Part shown: positions 9,317 to 18,734 of the stretch, piece after piece
Layout: each line of letters begins with the position of its first letter
How positions within the stretch are numbered: the stretch's first letter is position 1
Source: Colwellia_A sp047621305
GTDB taxonomy: Bacteria > Pseudomonadota > Gammaproteobacteria > Enterobacterales > Alteromonadaceae
DNA: 64,000 nt
Direction of reading: 5' to 3'
NCBI GenBank assembly: GCA_047621305.1
Contig: JBLHNB010000002.1
Span: 75,987 to 139,986, forward strand
Program-made: the position numbers and the translations under genes
Notes under the pieces: model-generated
Databases searched by the model: none
Told to the model about the DNA's origin: nothing
Seen by the model: the letters and a program-made list of their open reading frames with translations, nothing else

Positions 9317-9988
9317 TTATTTTTCAGCGACTGCGATTATTTCATTTTCAGACTCAGCAGCACCTTGCCATTTTTGATAAGAAGGTAATAACAACATACG
9401 TTCTATATATTGTTCTACTTGCTTAGGGACTTCAATAGCATAAGTGTTAAAGCGTGAAACAACCGGCATAAAATAGGCATCGGCAATACTAAATTCTCCA
9501 AATAAAAAATGATCACTTTTGGTTATTGGTGATATTTTGTTTTTTGATAAACAGTTTGAAAAAATTTCAATTATTCTTGAAATGTCTTGTTGGGCAGATT
9601 TACTGAGTTTAATCGCCGCTTTCTTTCTTCTACAACTCATCGGTAGTTCATTACGTAACGCAAAAAAACCGCTATGCATCTCACTGCAAATACTTCTGGC
9701 TAATGCCCTATTACTTATTTCATCAGGCCAAGCTTGGCCATTAAGGTATTGTTCATTGATATATTCGCAAATGGCCAAGGAATCCCACACGGTAAAATCT
9801 TCAGTTGTTTGTCTATCAATTAATACTGGAACTTTTTTATTAGGACAGTATTTTTTCATTTGTTCGTGCATATCATTACCAAATAGATTTATATGTATTT
9901 CTGAAAATGTTACTTCAAAATATGTTAATAATAACCAAGGTCTTAATGACCACGATGAATAATTTTTGTTGCCAATCACAAGTTCCAT
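9317..9988 (-). CDS. glutathione S-transferase family protein
   Basis: 223 residues. The N-terminal thioredoxin-like part opens with LVIGNKNYSSWSLRPW, where the Ser of SSWS is the likely glutathione-activating residue. It continues with KVPVLID and the glutathione-contacting region WDSLAICEY. The helical C-terminal half follows. It is a cytosolic enzyme predicted to conjugate or handle electrophiles with glutathione; the substrate cannot be read from sequence. It is divergent from the LysR-type gene at 10146 and is the obvious candidate target of that regulator. Maleylacetoacetate isomerase is a possible alternative given fahA nearby, but the N-terminus is more typical of general GSTs. Confidence 0.85.
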   Translation of the reverse strand: MELVIGNKNYSSWSLRPWLLLTYFEVTFSEIHINLFGNDMHEQMKKYCPNKKVPVLIDRQTTEDFTVWDSLAICEYINEQYLNGQAWPDEISNRALARSICSEMHSGFFALRNELPMSCRRKKAAIKLSKSAQQDISRIIEIFSNCLSKNKISPITKSDHFLFGEFSIADAYFMPVVSRFNTYAIEVPKQVEQYIERMLLLPSYQKWQGAAESENEIIAVAEK

Positions 9989-10089
9989 TACTTTTTCCTT
10001 TTTGAGTCAATCGATATTTTTCAAAACAGTATTACTAAGTGCTTCTAAGTGAATTCAGATTAATGAATTAACTTCTGGGCAACAATCAA

Positions 10090-10118
10090 ATAATATTGAT
10101 GTATGCTATCAATATTAT
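10090..10118. promoter_or_regulatory. candidate LysR operator
   Basis: Two perfect 11-base arms, ATAATATTGAT (10090-10100) and ATCAATATTAT (10108-10118), flank a 7-base spacer in the space between the divergent GST and LysR genes. An AT-rich interrupted palindrome in this position is typical of LysR-family binding sites. Confidence 0.5.
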
Positions 10119-10145
10119 TGATAAGTTCTGAACCTTAGGATTACT

Positions 10146-11006
10146 GTGACTAAAAAAACAAACTTAGACTTTGAGTTATTACGTACTTTTATTGCCGTTG
10201 TGGATAACGGTACGTTAACCCGTGCAGCCAATCAAATTCACCGTTCTCAATCAGCTATAAGCATGCAAATAAAACGATTAGAGTCACAGCTGGGACAAGG
10301 TTTATTCTTGCGCAGTGGCAGGGGATTACAGTTAACTCACGAAGGAAAGTCTTTAGTATCTTATGCTCGGCGCTTACTTAATTTACATGATCAAGCGCTA
10401 TCTGATTTAACGGCAAGTGATGATACTCAGCAATTACGCATTGGCTGTCCTGATGATTATAGTGTGCAGCTAATTCCAGTATTATTACTTTTATTACGTC
10501 AGAAAAACCCTAAATTACGAGTAAGTATTACTACTGATAACTCAAGTAGATTACGTCAAGCTATGGATAATAATGAAATTGATATCGCTATTATGACGCG
10601 TTTAGCTGGTAGCAATGAGGGGGAGCTAATTTATGTCAACCAAGGTGTGTGGGTTGCTAACAACGAAAATTGTTTTAAGCAAGAGCCGTTACCGTTAGTT
10701 TTATTTGAGCCAAGTTGTAAATTTAATAGTAGCGTTATAGATGCTTTAGAAAAGAGTGAAATACCTTATGACCTTATTTGCGAAGCAAGCCATATCTCGC
10801 TACTAACAGCGTTAGTTGAACGTGGTTTTGGTATATCTGTTATGCCCCTATATTCCGTGCCAGATAAGTTAATGATCATTGAAAACTTAAATCTACCTGA
10901 ATTGCCTGTAGCTGAGGTATGCCTATGTTTAAGTGGAGGGAAACAATTTATTGCAGGGTGGTCTTTAAATGAGCTTGCCAAGCAGTTGGCGTTAAAGGAT
11001 ATTTAA
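10146..11006 (+). CDS. LysR-family transcriptional regulator
   Basis: 286 residues, beginning with GTG. The N-terminal winged helix-turn-helix (about 7-66) has the usual LysR pattern (TLTRAANQIHRSQSAISMQI). The rest is a LysR substrate-binding domain. It is divergent from the GST gene with a palindromic site between them, so it probably controls that gene and itself. The effector is unknown. Confidence 0.9.
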   Translation: MTKKTNLDFELLRTFIAVVDNGTLTRAANQIHRSQSAISMQIKRLESQLGQGLFLRSGRGLQLTHEGKSLVSYARRLLNLHDQALSDLTASDDTQQLRIGCPDDYSVQLIPVLLLLLRQKNPKLRVSITTDNSSRLRQAMDNNEIDIAIMTRLAGSNEGELIYVNQGVWVANNENCFKQEPLPLVLFEPSCKFNSSVIDALEKSEIPYDLICEASHISLLTALVERGFGISVMPLYSVPDKLMIIENLNLPELPVAEVCLCLSGGKQFIAGWSLNELAKQLALKDI

Positions 11007-11454
11007 GGACAAAACCTTAGAGGGTATATTTTCAGTGTAGTGTTACTTTTCTGTAAAAAAATCGAGTATTATTTTTTATTGTTAGCTCTCAAAAAAATAG
11101 TAAATTCTTCTATATAATTTAAATTGTATATTTATGCAACTACCTGGGCAATATTACGAAAAGTTTCGCATAGTGTTTTTGCTAAAATTATTTTACAGGG
11201 ATTATATACTAGCAAATTCTGTAGTTAATTCTTAATTATGGAATAAAAGTATAAGTAGTTTTATTCTCATTTTAAATACACAAGAATTAAAAAACGTGAA
11301 TATACATGCCTTGTAAACCTTTAATTCATAGTCTATATATTATATATCCTTAAAGTGTTACAAAATATTTAAGGTAACAATAACAATATAAATAATTATA
11401 AAAATAGTCAATAAAAACTAACTAATACTAATTAACACTAGGAAGGAAAGTCAC
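11007..11454. other. long AT-rich leader or intergenic region before a TonB receptor gene
   Basis: 448 bases with no coding sequence I can support. It probably holds the promoter and a long untranslated leader of the receptor gene. No riboswitch or Fur-like box was recognised by eye. Confidence 0.3.
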
Positions 11455-14100
11455 ATGTCTACTAAATTTCGTACTTGTACGTTAGCGCTAGCGGTTGGAA
11501 TTGCGCTTGGTACTGCCCCCTCATACGCTGCTGAAGGTGATGCTGTAAAAGAGCAAGAAGTTGAGCGTATCGCTGTTGTCGGTAGCCGCGGCGCGCCGCG
11601 TTCTGTTGATGATTCACCAGTACCGATCGATATCATTGGTGCAGATGAATTAAGTAAGTCGGGTAATACCGATATGTTGGAATTGTTAAAAGGTACAGTT
11701 CCTTCGTTTAACGTACATACACAGCCTATCTCAGATGCAGCCAGTTTAGTTAAACCTGCAAACCTTCGAGGATTATCATCAGATAGTACCTTGATACTCG
11801 TTAATGGCAAGCGACGTCATCGTGCCTCAGTTATTGCATTATTGGGTGGTGGTATCAATGATGGTGCGCAAGGTCCTGATATTTCGGTTATTCCAAGCTC
11901 GGCTTTAAGGCAAGTTGAAGTATTACGAGATGGCGCTGCTGCGCAATACGGTTCTGATGCTATTGCCGGTGTAATGAACTTTGTTTTAAAAGATGATGCA
12001 GATGGCGGTTCTTTTACGGTTCGTCATGGCTCCTATTACGAAGGTGATGGTGATGCCACTGAGGTTTCTGGCAATATTGGTATGCCTTTAAGTGACGATG
12101 GTTTTGCTAATTTAAGTTTTCAATATAAAAACTCTGATGCGACTAGTCGCAGCGCACAAAGACCCGATGCACAAGGTTTGATTAATGCAGGAAATACAGC
12201 GGTCCCTGATTTAGCACAAATCTGGGGTTCGCCAGAAATCAACGATGACATCACTATCTTTGGTAATTTCGGCTTAGATTTAGGCAATGATCGCGAAGCC
12301 TATATGTTTGGTAATTATTCTGAGCGTGATGTGCGTGGTGGTTTTTATTATCGTAACCCTCATACACGAGGAGGTGTTTATGGTGGCCAACATAGAACGG
12401 TTGATGGTGATATAATAAAACGACCAGATGAAGACTTATATCCTGATTTGGCTGATGCTTGGGATGATGCACCAGGTACAATTCTTGTCGCCGACGTTAC
12501 TGGAGACATGAGTGGCAATTGTCCTCATGATATCCTTGCGGGTGATAATGTTCTAAATAATCCTCGTTATACAAATGAAGTTGCTAACAACCCTGATTGT
12601 TTCTCATTTAATGAAATGATCCCAGGTGGTTTTACGCCAAATTTTGGTGGTAATATTGTTGATACGTCAATAACTGTTGGTACTCGAGGGGAGTGGGATG
12701 ACACGTTAAGGTATGATATTAGTGCCTCTGCGGGTAGAAATGCCTCAAGTTATGTTATTTATAATACCTTGAATGCATCATTAGGCCCAGAAACACAACG
12801 TGATTTTAAGCCGGGTAAACATGTTCAGTTAGAAAAAACCTTTAATTTCGAGTTAGTAAAAGAAATTGAAATGGATAGCTTAGACCAACCATTAATTATA
12901 GCGGGTGGTTATGAATGGCATGAAGAATCTTTTGAAGTCATTGCTGGCGAAGAAGCTTCATTTATTGCGGGTCCGTATACTGATCAAGGTTTTGGTATTG
13001 GCTCAAATGGTTTCCCTGGCTTTAAACCATCTGCCGCTGGCGTATTCTCTCGTATTAACTCTGCAATTTATATCGATGTTGAAGCGCAATATACTGAAGA
13101 TTTCCTCATGGGCTACGCACTTCGTTATGAAGACTACAGCTCATTTGGTGATACCACCAATTATAAAGTTACCGCGCAATATAATGTGACTGATGACTTA
13201 TCAATTCGTGGTTCTATAGGTTCAGGCTTTAGAGCACCAACGGTTGGCCAGGCTAACTATTCAAATGTGCAAACATCTCTTGAAGGCGGTGTTTTAGTTG
13301 ATTCTGCATTATTACCTCCCACAAACCCCATTGCTATACAAAAAGGCGCTACGGAATTAACACCAGAAAACTCGACTAGTTTCGCTTTTGGTGCCGTGTG
13401 GGAAATAGAAGGGTTTCATTTTACCCTTGATTATTACAATATCGAAGTATCAGACCGTATTTCACAATCAACTAAGTATGATCTAGATGCTAACGATAGA
13501 ACCGCATTAAAAGCGGCAGGTGTACCTAATGTAGATTCAATTCAACAGGTAAGTTTTTTTACCAATGACTTTGATACTACAACGAAAGGTATAGATTTTG
13601 TCGGTAACTATTCAACAGCCCTTTTCAATGGCGATACAACGTTTAGTATCGCTTATAACTGGAATGAAACAGAGGTTGATAAATTTTCTGATATTACTGG
13701 TGTTGGCAAAGTATCTCGTTTAGAAAACGATTTACCGAATCACCGCGGTACTTTTACTTGGTCACAAAGTTGGGATCAATTAAGTATGTTCACCCGAGTG
13801 AATTATTATGGTGAATATCAAGGTGTTCATATTGACTGGTTATTTGATGGTACGGATCCAGGTACAGAAATTGAAGCTGACTCTGCAGTTACCGTTGATT
13901 TAGAAGTAAGTTATTACTTCATGGATAGTTTCACCGTTAGTGTTGGTGCTCAAAATATCTTTGATCAATACCCAAGTGAATTGGACTTTGCTGAAGTATT
14001 AGAACGTTCAAATCAAAGTTGGGGAGGTAAGTATTATGAGACATCGCCCTTTGGTTTTAATGGCGGGTTTTACTACCTAAAAGCTAGCTATAAGTTTTAA
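11455..14100 (+). CDS. TonB-dependent outer membrane receptor
   Basis: 881 residues. The signal peptide is about 1-25 (ending PSYA). A TonB-box-like stretch (VERIAVVGSR) leads into the plug domain (about 45-175, with LRGLSSDSTLILVNGKR and VEVLRDGAAAQYGSDAIAG). The rest is a beta-barrel ending in Phe (LKASYKF), as outer-membrane barrels do. Such receptors take up siderophores, vitamins, sugars or peptides with energy from TonB-ExbBD. The ligand cannot be read here. A good GGAAGG site precedes the start. A TPR-sulfotransferase gene follows after a terminator. Confidence 0.92.
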   Translation: MSTKFRTCTLALAVGIALGTAPSYAAEGDAVKEQEVERIAVVGSRGAPRSVDDSPVPIDIIGADELSKSGNTDMLELLKGTVPSFNVHTQPISDAASLVKPANLRGLSSDSTLILVNGKRRHRASVIALLGGGINDGAQGPDISVIPSSALRQVEVLRDGAAAQYGSDAIAGVMNFVLKDDADGGSFTVRHGSYYEGDGDATEVSGNIGMPLSDDGFANLSFQYKNSDATSRSAQRPDAQGLINAGNTAVPDLAQIWGSPEINDDITIFGNFGLDLGNDREAYMFGNYSERDVRGGFYYRNPHTRGGVYGGQHRTVDGDIIKRPDEDLYPDLADAWDDAPGTILVADVTGDMSGNCPHDILAGDNVLNNPRYTNEVANNPDCFSFNEMIPGGFTPNFGGNIVDTSITVGTRGEWDDTLRYDISASAGRNASSYVIYNTLNASLGPETQRDFKPGKHVQLEKTFNFELVKEIEMDSLDQPLIIAGGYEWHEESFEVIAGEEASFIAGPYTDQGFGIGSNGFPGFKPSAAGVFSRINSAIYIDVEAQYTEDFLMGYALRYEDYSSFGDTTNYKVTAQYNVTDDLSIRGSIGSGFRAPTVGQANYSNVQTSLEGGVLVDSALLPPTNPIAIQKGATELTPENSTSFAFGAVWEIEGFHFTLDYYNIEVSDRISQSTKYDLDANDRTALKAAGVPNVDSIQQVSFFTNDFDTTTKGIDFVGNYSTALFNGDTTFSIAYNWNETEVDKFSDITGVGKVSRLENDLPNHRGTFTWSQSWDQLSMFTRVNYYGEYQGVHIDWLFDGTDPGTEIEADSAVTVDLEVSYYFMDSFTVSVGAQNIFDQYPSELDFAEVLERSNQSWGGKYYETSPFGFNGGFYYLKASYKF

Positions 14101-14150
14101 TTAAACGTGTAAATATTAACGCTTTCTCTTACGTTAATAGCATTAAATTA

Positions 14151-14178
14151 AGCCAGTTACCTGTGTAACTGGCTTTTT
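14151..14178 (+). terminator. terminator of the TonB receptor gene
   Basis: The perfect 9-bp stem AGCCAGTTA (14151-14159) / TAACTGGCT (14166-14174) is followed by T's. Confidence 0.88.
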
Positions 14179-14221
14179 CTTTGGCTACTTTATTATTTTA
14201 ATATGACGGTGATTTTTATTT

Positions 14222-15691
14222 ATGATCCAACAGGCAAATCAGTACTTTCAGCGTGGCCAATTTCAACAAGCAGAACATCTGTATCGTGTGTTATTAACTA
14301 AAAATAAAAACGACGTTGACGCTTTATTGGGCCTAGGTCAGGTTGCTATGGCGCTAAACAGTTATCAGCAAGCTTATGATATTTTTGTACGTTGTTTATC
14401 GTTAAATACCAAGCAAATACAAATATATTTGTTGCTTGCTCAAGCGGCCAAATTTTTAACACGTTTTGACAAAGCAGAACAGGCGTTATTAGCCGCTTAT
14501 CAACTTAATAAACAATTTATACCTAGTTTACTTGCCTTGGCTATTTATTATAGTGAAGCTGGAAAGTATGATTTAAGTGAGAATTACTTAAAAACAGTTG
14601 TCGAAGAAGAACCAGAGCATATTCAAGCATTCTCCTTATTCGTTAAAATGGATAAAGTGAGTTTATATGATGCTTCGCTCGGCGATTATATTAATCGGAT
14701 GTTAGCTAAATTGAAATCTGTTAATGATGACTTATCTAAGCAAGATAAAATAATGCTTCATTATAGTTTTGCTGAGTTACATCATAAAGAAGAACAGTAT
14801 GCTCAGGCCTTTACTCACTTTGAACAGGCTAATAAATTGCAATACGAAGGTGTTGATTTTAGGGTCAGTGACATGGAGGGATATTTTAATGATCTTATTG
14901 AAACCTTTAATAAAGAAATCTTCACAGGGACAATAAGTAACCCGATAAATACAGAAGATAATCAAGCATTAACCCCGATCTTTATTGTAGGTCAGCCGCG
15001 TTCAGGTTCAACACTACTGGAACAAATGTTAATGGGTCACAATAAGATAACTAGTGGTGGAGAATTACCGTTTATGGCTGGCAGTGTAGCGCAAGGTCTA
15101 CTCCAATTAACAGGAAAGAATTTTCCGAAGGCATGTGAACTTTTGGATAAAAAAAAGCAACAAATTCTCGCCGATCATTACCTCAAAAATCTACAAAACC
15201 TGTCACCAAACTCACATTATATTATTGATAAAATGCCCGCGAATTATCAATCCATTGGTTTGATCAAATTATTGATGCCACAAGCTAAAATAATTTATAT
15301 CACACGAGATCCTCTTGATGTTAGTTGGTCTATTTTTCGAAATTATTTTGAGTCGTTAGAACCTTATTTTTGTTCGCTTAAAGAGATTGCTCAATATCAT
15401 CATTGTTATAAAAGAGTGATGTTGCATTGGCAATGTATCTTGCCAGAATTTATCCATAAAGTGACTTACCAAGATTTAATTAATGAGCCTGAAAAAACAC
15501 TCACTACTGTACTCTCTTTTTGTGGCTTAGAATTTCAAGATGAATGTTTAAATTTTTCGCAACAACAACGCCATATACGTACCTTAAGTAATGTGCAGCT
15601 AAGGGACGGCATCAAACAAAAAGGACAAAGTAGTTGGCGAGCGTATCGAGAGCATTTACAGTCACTTTTAGATGATTTAGGCATAACATAG
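14222..15691 (+). CDS. TPR-repeat sulfotransferase family protein
   Basis: 489 residues. The first half (about 1-210) is tetratricopeptide repeats (for example DVDALLGLGQVAMALNSYQQA). The second half is a sulfotransferase fold with the PAPS 5'-phosphosulfate loop at G257-Q-P-R-S-G-S-T264 and a later TRDPLDVSWSIFRNYF segment for 3'-phosphate contact. The family moves sulfate from PAPS to a hydroxyl group. No signal peptide is seen, so it should be cytosolic. In Alteromonadales such genes are often found beside TonB receptors, as here, but the acceptor is unknown. It runs up to 4 bases from the convergent cca gene. Confidence 0.88.
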   Translation: MIQQANQYFQRGQFQQAEHLYRVLLTKNKNDVDALLGLGQVAMALNSYQQAYDIFVRCLSLNTKQIQIYLLLAQAAKFLTRFDKAEQALLAAYQLNKQFIPSLLALAIYYSEAGKYDLSENYLKTVVEEEPEHIQAFSLFVKMDKVSLYDASLGDYINRMLAKLKSVNDDLSKQDKIMLHYSFAELHHKEEQYAQAFTHFEQANKLQYEGVDFRVSDMEGYFNDLIETFNKEIFTGTISNPINTEDNQALTPIFIVGQPRSGSTLLEQMLMGHNKITSGGELPFMAGSVAQGLLQLTGKNFPKACELLDKKKQQILADHYLKNLQNLSPNSHYIIDKMPANYQSIGLIKLLMPQAKIIYITRDPLDVSWSIFRNYFESLEPYFCSLKEIAQYHHCYKRVMLHWQCILPEFIHKVTYQDLINEPEKTLTTVLSFCGLEFQDECLNFSQQQRHIRTLSNVQLRDGIKQKGQSSWRAYREHLQSLLDDLGIT

Positions 15692-15695
15692 GAAC

Positions 15696-16961
15696 TTACA
15701 TGGGTATTACTGGATAACTATCTTTAACTGCTGTTATAATTTTAAGGCGTGCCAGTTCAATTGCTTGTTTTATTTCTCCCCCTTTTAATCCTTGTTGAAC
15801 AAACTCTTTAGTATTGACCGATGTTGCTTGTAAAAACAACTGATGTAAGTAATCACTTTGATGGTAAGGCTTATTCTCTAGTCCTAGCCGGCCAGTGGCA
15901 TCGGCATGGCAGGCAATTAAAAAATCATTGAACTCTTCAGGTTTTCGCCAAACATCTAATTGATTAAACATTTTTAAAATAGTAGATGCCTTTAATTCAA
16001 AGGCTTTGTGACAATGTAAATGGAATTGACATACTTTTAATGCGAGTCGTTTATATGCGTTAGGTACTTTGAGTTTATCTGCAATATGCTCAACTAAAGG
16101 TAAGCCTGACTTTTCATGACCTTGATGGGCTGGCCAGTGTTCTTCTAAGGTTAGTGATTTTCCTAAATCGTGGCAAAGCGCAGCAAAACGTACTGACGTT
16201 TTAGTCGAAAGTTTAACAGCTTGTTGTAAAACCATCATGGTGTGCAGACCACTACATATCTCAGGATGCCATTTTGCAGGGTTGGGTACGCCCCATAAAT
16301 TATGTAAATCAGGCCAAATTTCTTTTAGCGCATTACATTGATATAAAACTTGAAAAAATACTTCAGGATTAGACTCAGCCAAGCTGCGCTGCATTTCTTT
16401 CCAAATGCGCTCACCACTAAGGGTTGTTAATTCACCACTGTTTGACAGTTGTGTCATCAACTGCATGGTTTCGTCAGCAATACTAAATCCATAAGAATAA
16501 TAACGAGCAGCAAAACGAGCGACCCTAAGTACCCGTAACGGATCTTCAATAAAGGCGTCGGAAACATGCCGTAAAATACGATTTTCTAGATCTTGTTGAC
16601 CATGATAGGGGTCAATAATTTCTCCATCTTCAGTCATCGCCATCGCGTTAATAGTTAAATCTCGGCGATATAAATCTTGTGCTAATGTTACATCCGGTGT
16701 CGCAAAACAAGTAAACCCCGTATAACCGCTACCTTGTTTACGTTCAGTACGAGCGAGGGCGTATTCTTCTTTACTTTGAGGGTGAAGAAAAACAGGGAAG
16801 TCTTTACCTACTTGGACAAAACCAAGGGTTAACATTTGCTCTACGGTAGCGCCGATAACAACATAGTCTCGATCATAAACTGCTCTTGCCAATAGTTTAT
16901 CGCGGACAGCACCGCCGACTAAATACGTAGTTAATTGAGACAAGTCCTTATTTTCGATCAT
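15696..16961 (-). CDS. cca: CCA tRNA nucleotidyltransferase with HD domain
   Basis: 421 residues, matching the E. coli-type multifunctional CCA enzyme (412 residues). It builds and repairs the 3' CCA end of tRNAs. Motifs: VGGAVRD at the start, the catalytic DRD in YDRDYVVIG, RRDLTINAMA, and DPLRVLRVARFAAR in the neck region. The C-terminal HD domain (HTMMVL, ALCHDLGK) has phosphohydrolase activity in relatives. It is divergent from the GspA-like gene and converges on the sulfotransferase gene with a 4-base gap. Confidence 0.96.
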   Translation of the reverse strand: MIENKDLSQLTTYLVGGAVRDKLLARAVYDRDYVVIGATVEQMLTLGFVQVGKDFPVFLHPQSKEEYALARTERKQGSGYTGFTCFATPDVTLAQDLYRRDLTINAMAMTEDGEIIDPYHGQQDLENRILRHVSDAFIEDPLRVLRVARFAARYYSYGFSIADETMQLMTQLSNSGELTTLSGERIWKEMQRSLAESNPEVFFQVLYQCNALKEIWPDLHNLWGVPNPAKWHPEICSGLHTMMVLQQAVKLSTKTSVRFAALCHDLGKSLTLEEHWPAHQGHEKSGLPLVEHIADKLKVPNAYKRLALKVCQFHLHCHKAFELKASTILKMFNQLDVWRKPEEFNDFLIACHADATGRLGLENKPYHQSDYLHQLFLQATSVNTKEFVQQGLKGGEIKQAIELARLKIITAVKDSYPVIPM

Positions 16962-17102
16962 TATTATCGATCATTATTGGTAGCCCCTGAATACTATTTT
17001 TATGAAAATGACTTTAAGTTTATCATAATTGTGATAACACTTTTGACATATGCGCGGGTAAAGGTTAATTTCAACAGGCTTTATTCTCATTTAAAAAAGA
17101 CT

Positions 17103-18716
17103 ATGTATACAGCGTACTTTGGTTTGAAGGAAAAACCTTTCTCAATTGCCCCTAATCCGCAATATTTATTTATGAGCGATCGCCACCGTGAGGCTTTGGC
17201 TCATTTAACCTATGGCTTAGGTGATACCGGCGGTTTTGTATTACTTACTGGCGAAGTTGGCACCGGAAAAACGACTATTAGCCGTTGCGTGATGGAGCAA
17301 CTCCCTGAAAATACCCAAGCGGCTTTTATTTTAAATCCAACGCTGTCATCACAAGAATTACTGGCTACTATTTGTGATGAATTAAAAATTCGGTATCGTA
17401 AAGTAGGGGCTACTTTAAAAACACTGACCGACAAAATTCAAGAAAAACTCTTGAAAAATCACAAAGCGAATATCAATACGCTGTTGATTATCGATGAAGC
17501 ACAACATTTGCAGCCAGAAGTGTTAGAACAATTACGTTTATTGACTAACTTAGAAACAAATACTAAAAAATTACTTCAAGTGATTCTCATTGGGCAACCG
17601 GAATTGCAAACATTATTAAAACGTCGTGATTTGCGTCAGTTAGCACAAAGAATTACCGCACGTTATCATTTGTTACCTTTAAATCAACAAGAAGTTTCAT
17701 TATATATAAAGCATCGATTGTCAGTGGCTCAATGTTTTAGGGAGCTACTTTCAGCGCAGGCTATGGCTGTGGTTCATCAAATATCTCAAGGTATTCCGCG
17801 ACTTATCAATCTTGTTTGTGAACGAGCTTTAATTAATGCTTACAGTAGTAATAATACACTGATCACTAAAAAAGCAATTGTTGTCGCAGCTCAAGAAGCG
17901 TTAGGTGAAGACTATCATTTAGCACCTTGGTGGCATCATCGTTCTGTAAAAATACTTGCTGCGAGTACGCTGTTATTTGTTTTAGTTTTTTCTGGGTATT
18001 ATGTCGGTCAAGTAAAGCAGAGCACTGTATTGGTGACACAAAGTATACCGTCTACTGAGGTAAATATTTCAAATAATGTAACGGGCGAAAATTCCCCGCC
18101 TTTTGATGAAAAACACATTAAGGAAGAAAAAGACCTAGCGCTTAAGTCTAAAAACAAAGACACAAAGGATCAAGTTAACAGTGAGCTTACCGTGATTGTT
18201 GAATCTAGTAACAATCCTTCAAAAAGTGCCAAGGATGTCGCAGAGCTAGCGACTGAAAAACGTATAGTTAAAGATATTTTAGTCGTCAGCGTCAATCAAG
18301 AAAAAGTTGAAAATCTAGGACTAACTAATACGGAGAATAAAGAAATCAGCGCTAAGGCAGAGTATAAAATCAATGCCATGGAGGGGGTTTCTGATGATCT
18401 ATTATCGCGTTTTCAAGAAGCTATTGATGAAACAGGCGATTATAAAGAAAAAAATACCGCTGAAATAGCGACAAGTGAGAGTCTTGCTACTTTAGCTGAT
18501 ATGCCGCAGTGGTTACAAAAATCGCTACCAAAATTAGAATTTACCTTGCATATATATGCCAGTGATGGTGCCAGCTGGGTCACGGTAAATGGGCGAGATC
18601 GCTACGAAGGTGATTATATTGACCGCGAGCTGCTATTAAGTGAAATTCACCCACAAAAAGTGGTTTTGAATTTTAGAGGGGAGAAGTTCACCATGGCGGC
18701 ATTATCATCGTGGTAG
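17103..18716 (+). CDS. GspA/ExeA-type AAA ATPase fused to a GspB-like C-terminal domain
   Basis: 537 residues from the ATG at 17103. The frame stays open upstream, but it overlaps the divergent cca start and lacks the conserved beginning (MYTAYFGLKEKPFSIAPNP). The ATPase has Walker A GEVGTGKTT at 50-58 and Walker B LLIIDEAQHL. One membrane helix (about 285-303) leads into a long, charged, low-complexity periplasmic linker. The last 60 residues (about 478-537) resemble the type II secretion GspB domain. In Aeromonas, ExeA and ExeB are separate and place the secretin in the wall. Here both roles seem joined, while the peptidoglycan-binding part of ExeA is not evident. No other gsp gene is near. 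An MshM-like role is an alternative. Confidence 0.8.
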   Translation: MYTAYFGLKEKPFSIAPNPQYLFMSDRHREALAHLTYGLGDTGGFVLLTGEVGTGKTTISRCVMEQLPENTQAAFILNPTLSSQELLATICDELKIRYRKVGATLKTLTDKIQEKLLKNHKANINTLLIIDEAQHLQPEVLEQLRLLTNLETNTKKLLQVILIGQPELQTLLKRRDLRQLAQRITARYHLLPLNQQEVSLYIKHRLSVAQCFRELLSAQAMAVVHQISQGIPRLINLVCERALINAYSSNNTLITKKAIVVAAQEALGEDYHLAPWWHHRSVKILAASTLLFVLVFSGYYVGQVKQSTVLVTQSIPSTEVNISNNVTGENSPPFDEKHIKEEKDLALKSKNKDTKDQVNSELTVIVESSNNPSKSAKDVAELATEKRIVKDILVVSVNQEKVENLGLTNTENKEISAKAEYKINAMEGVSDDLLSRFQEAIDETGDYKEKNTAEIATSESLATLADMPQWLQKSLPKLEFTLHIYASDGASWVTVNGRDRYEGDYIDRELLLSEIHPQKVVLNFRGEKFTMAALSSW

Positions 18717-18734
18717 TTATTTTGTGGCTGTTTT

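Noticed and set aside
16935..17102. 56-residue extension of the GspA-like ATPase
   Set aside because: It overlaps the divergent cca start and lies before the conserved family N-terminus at 17103.
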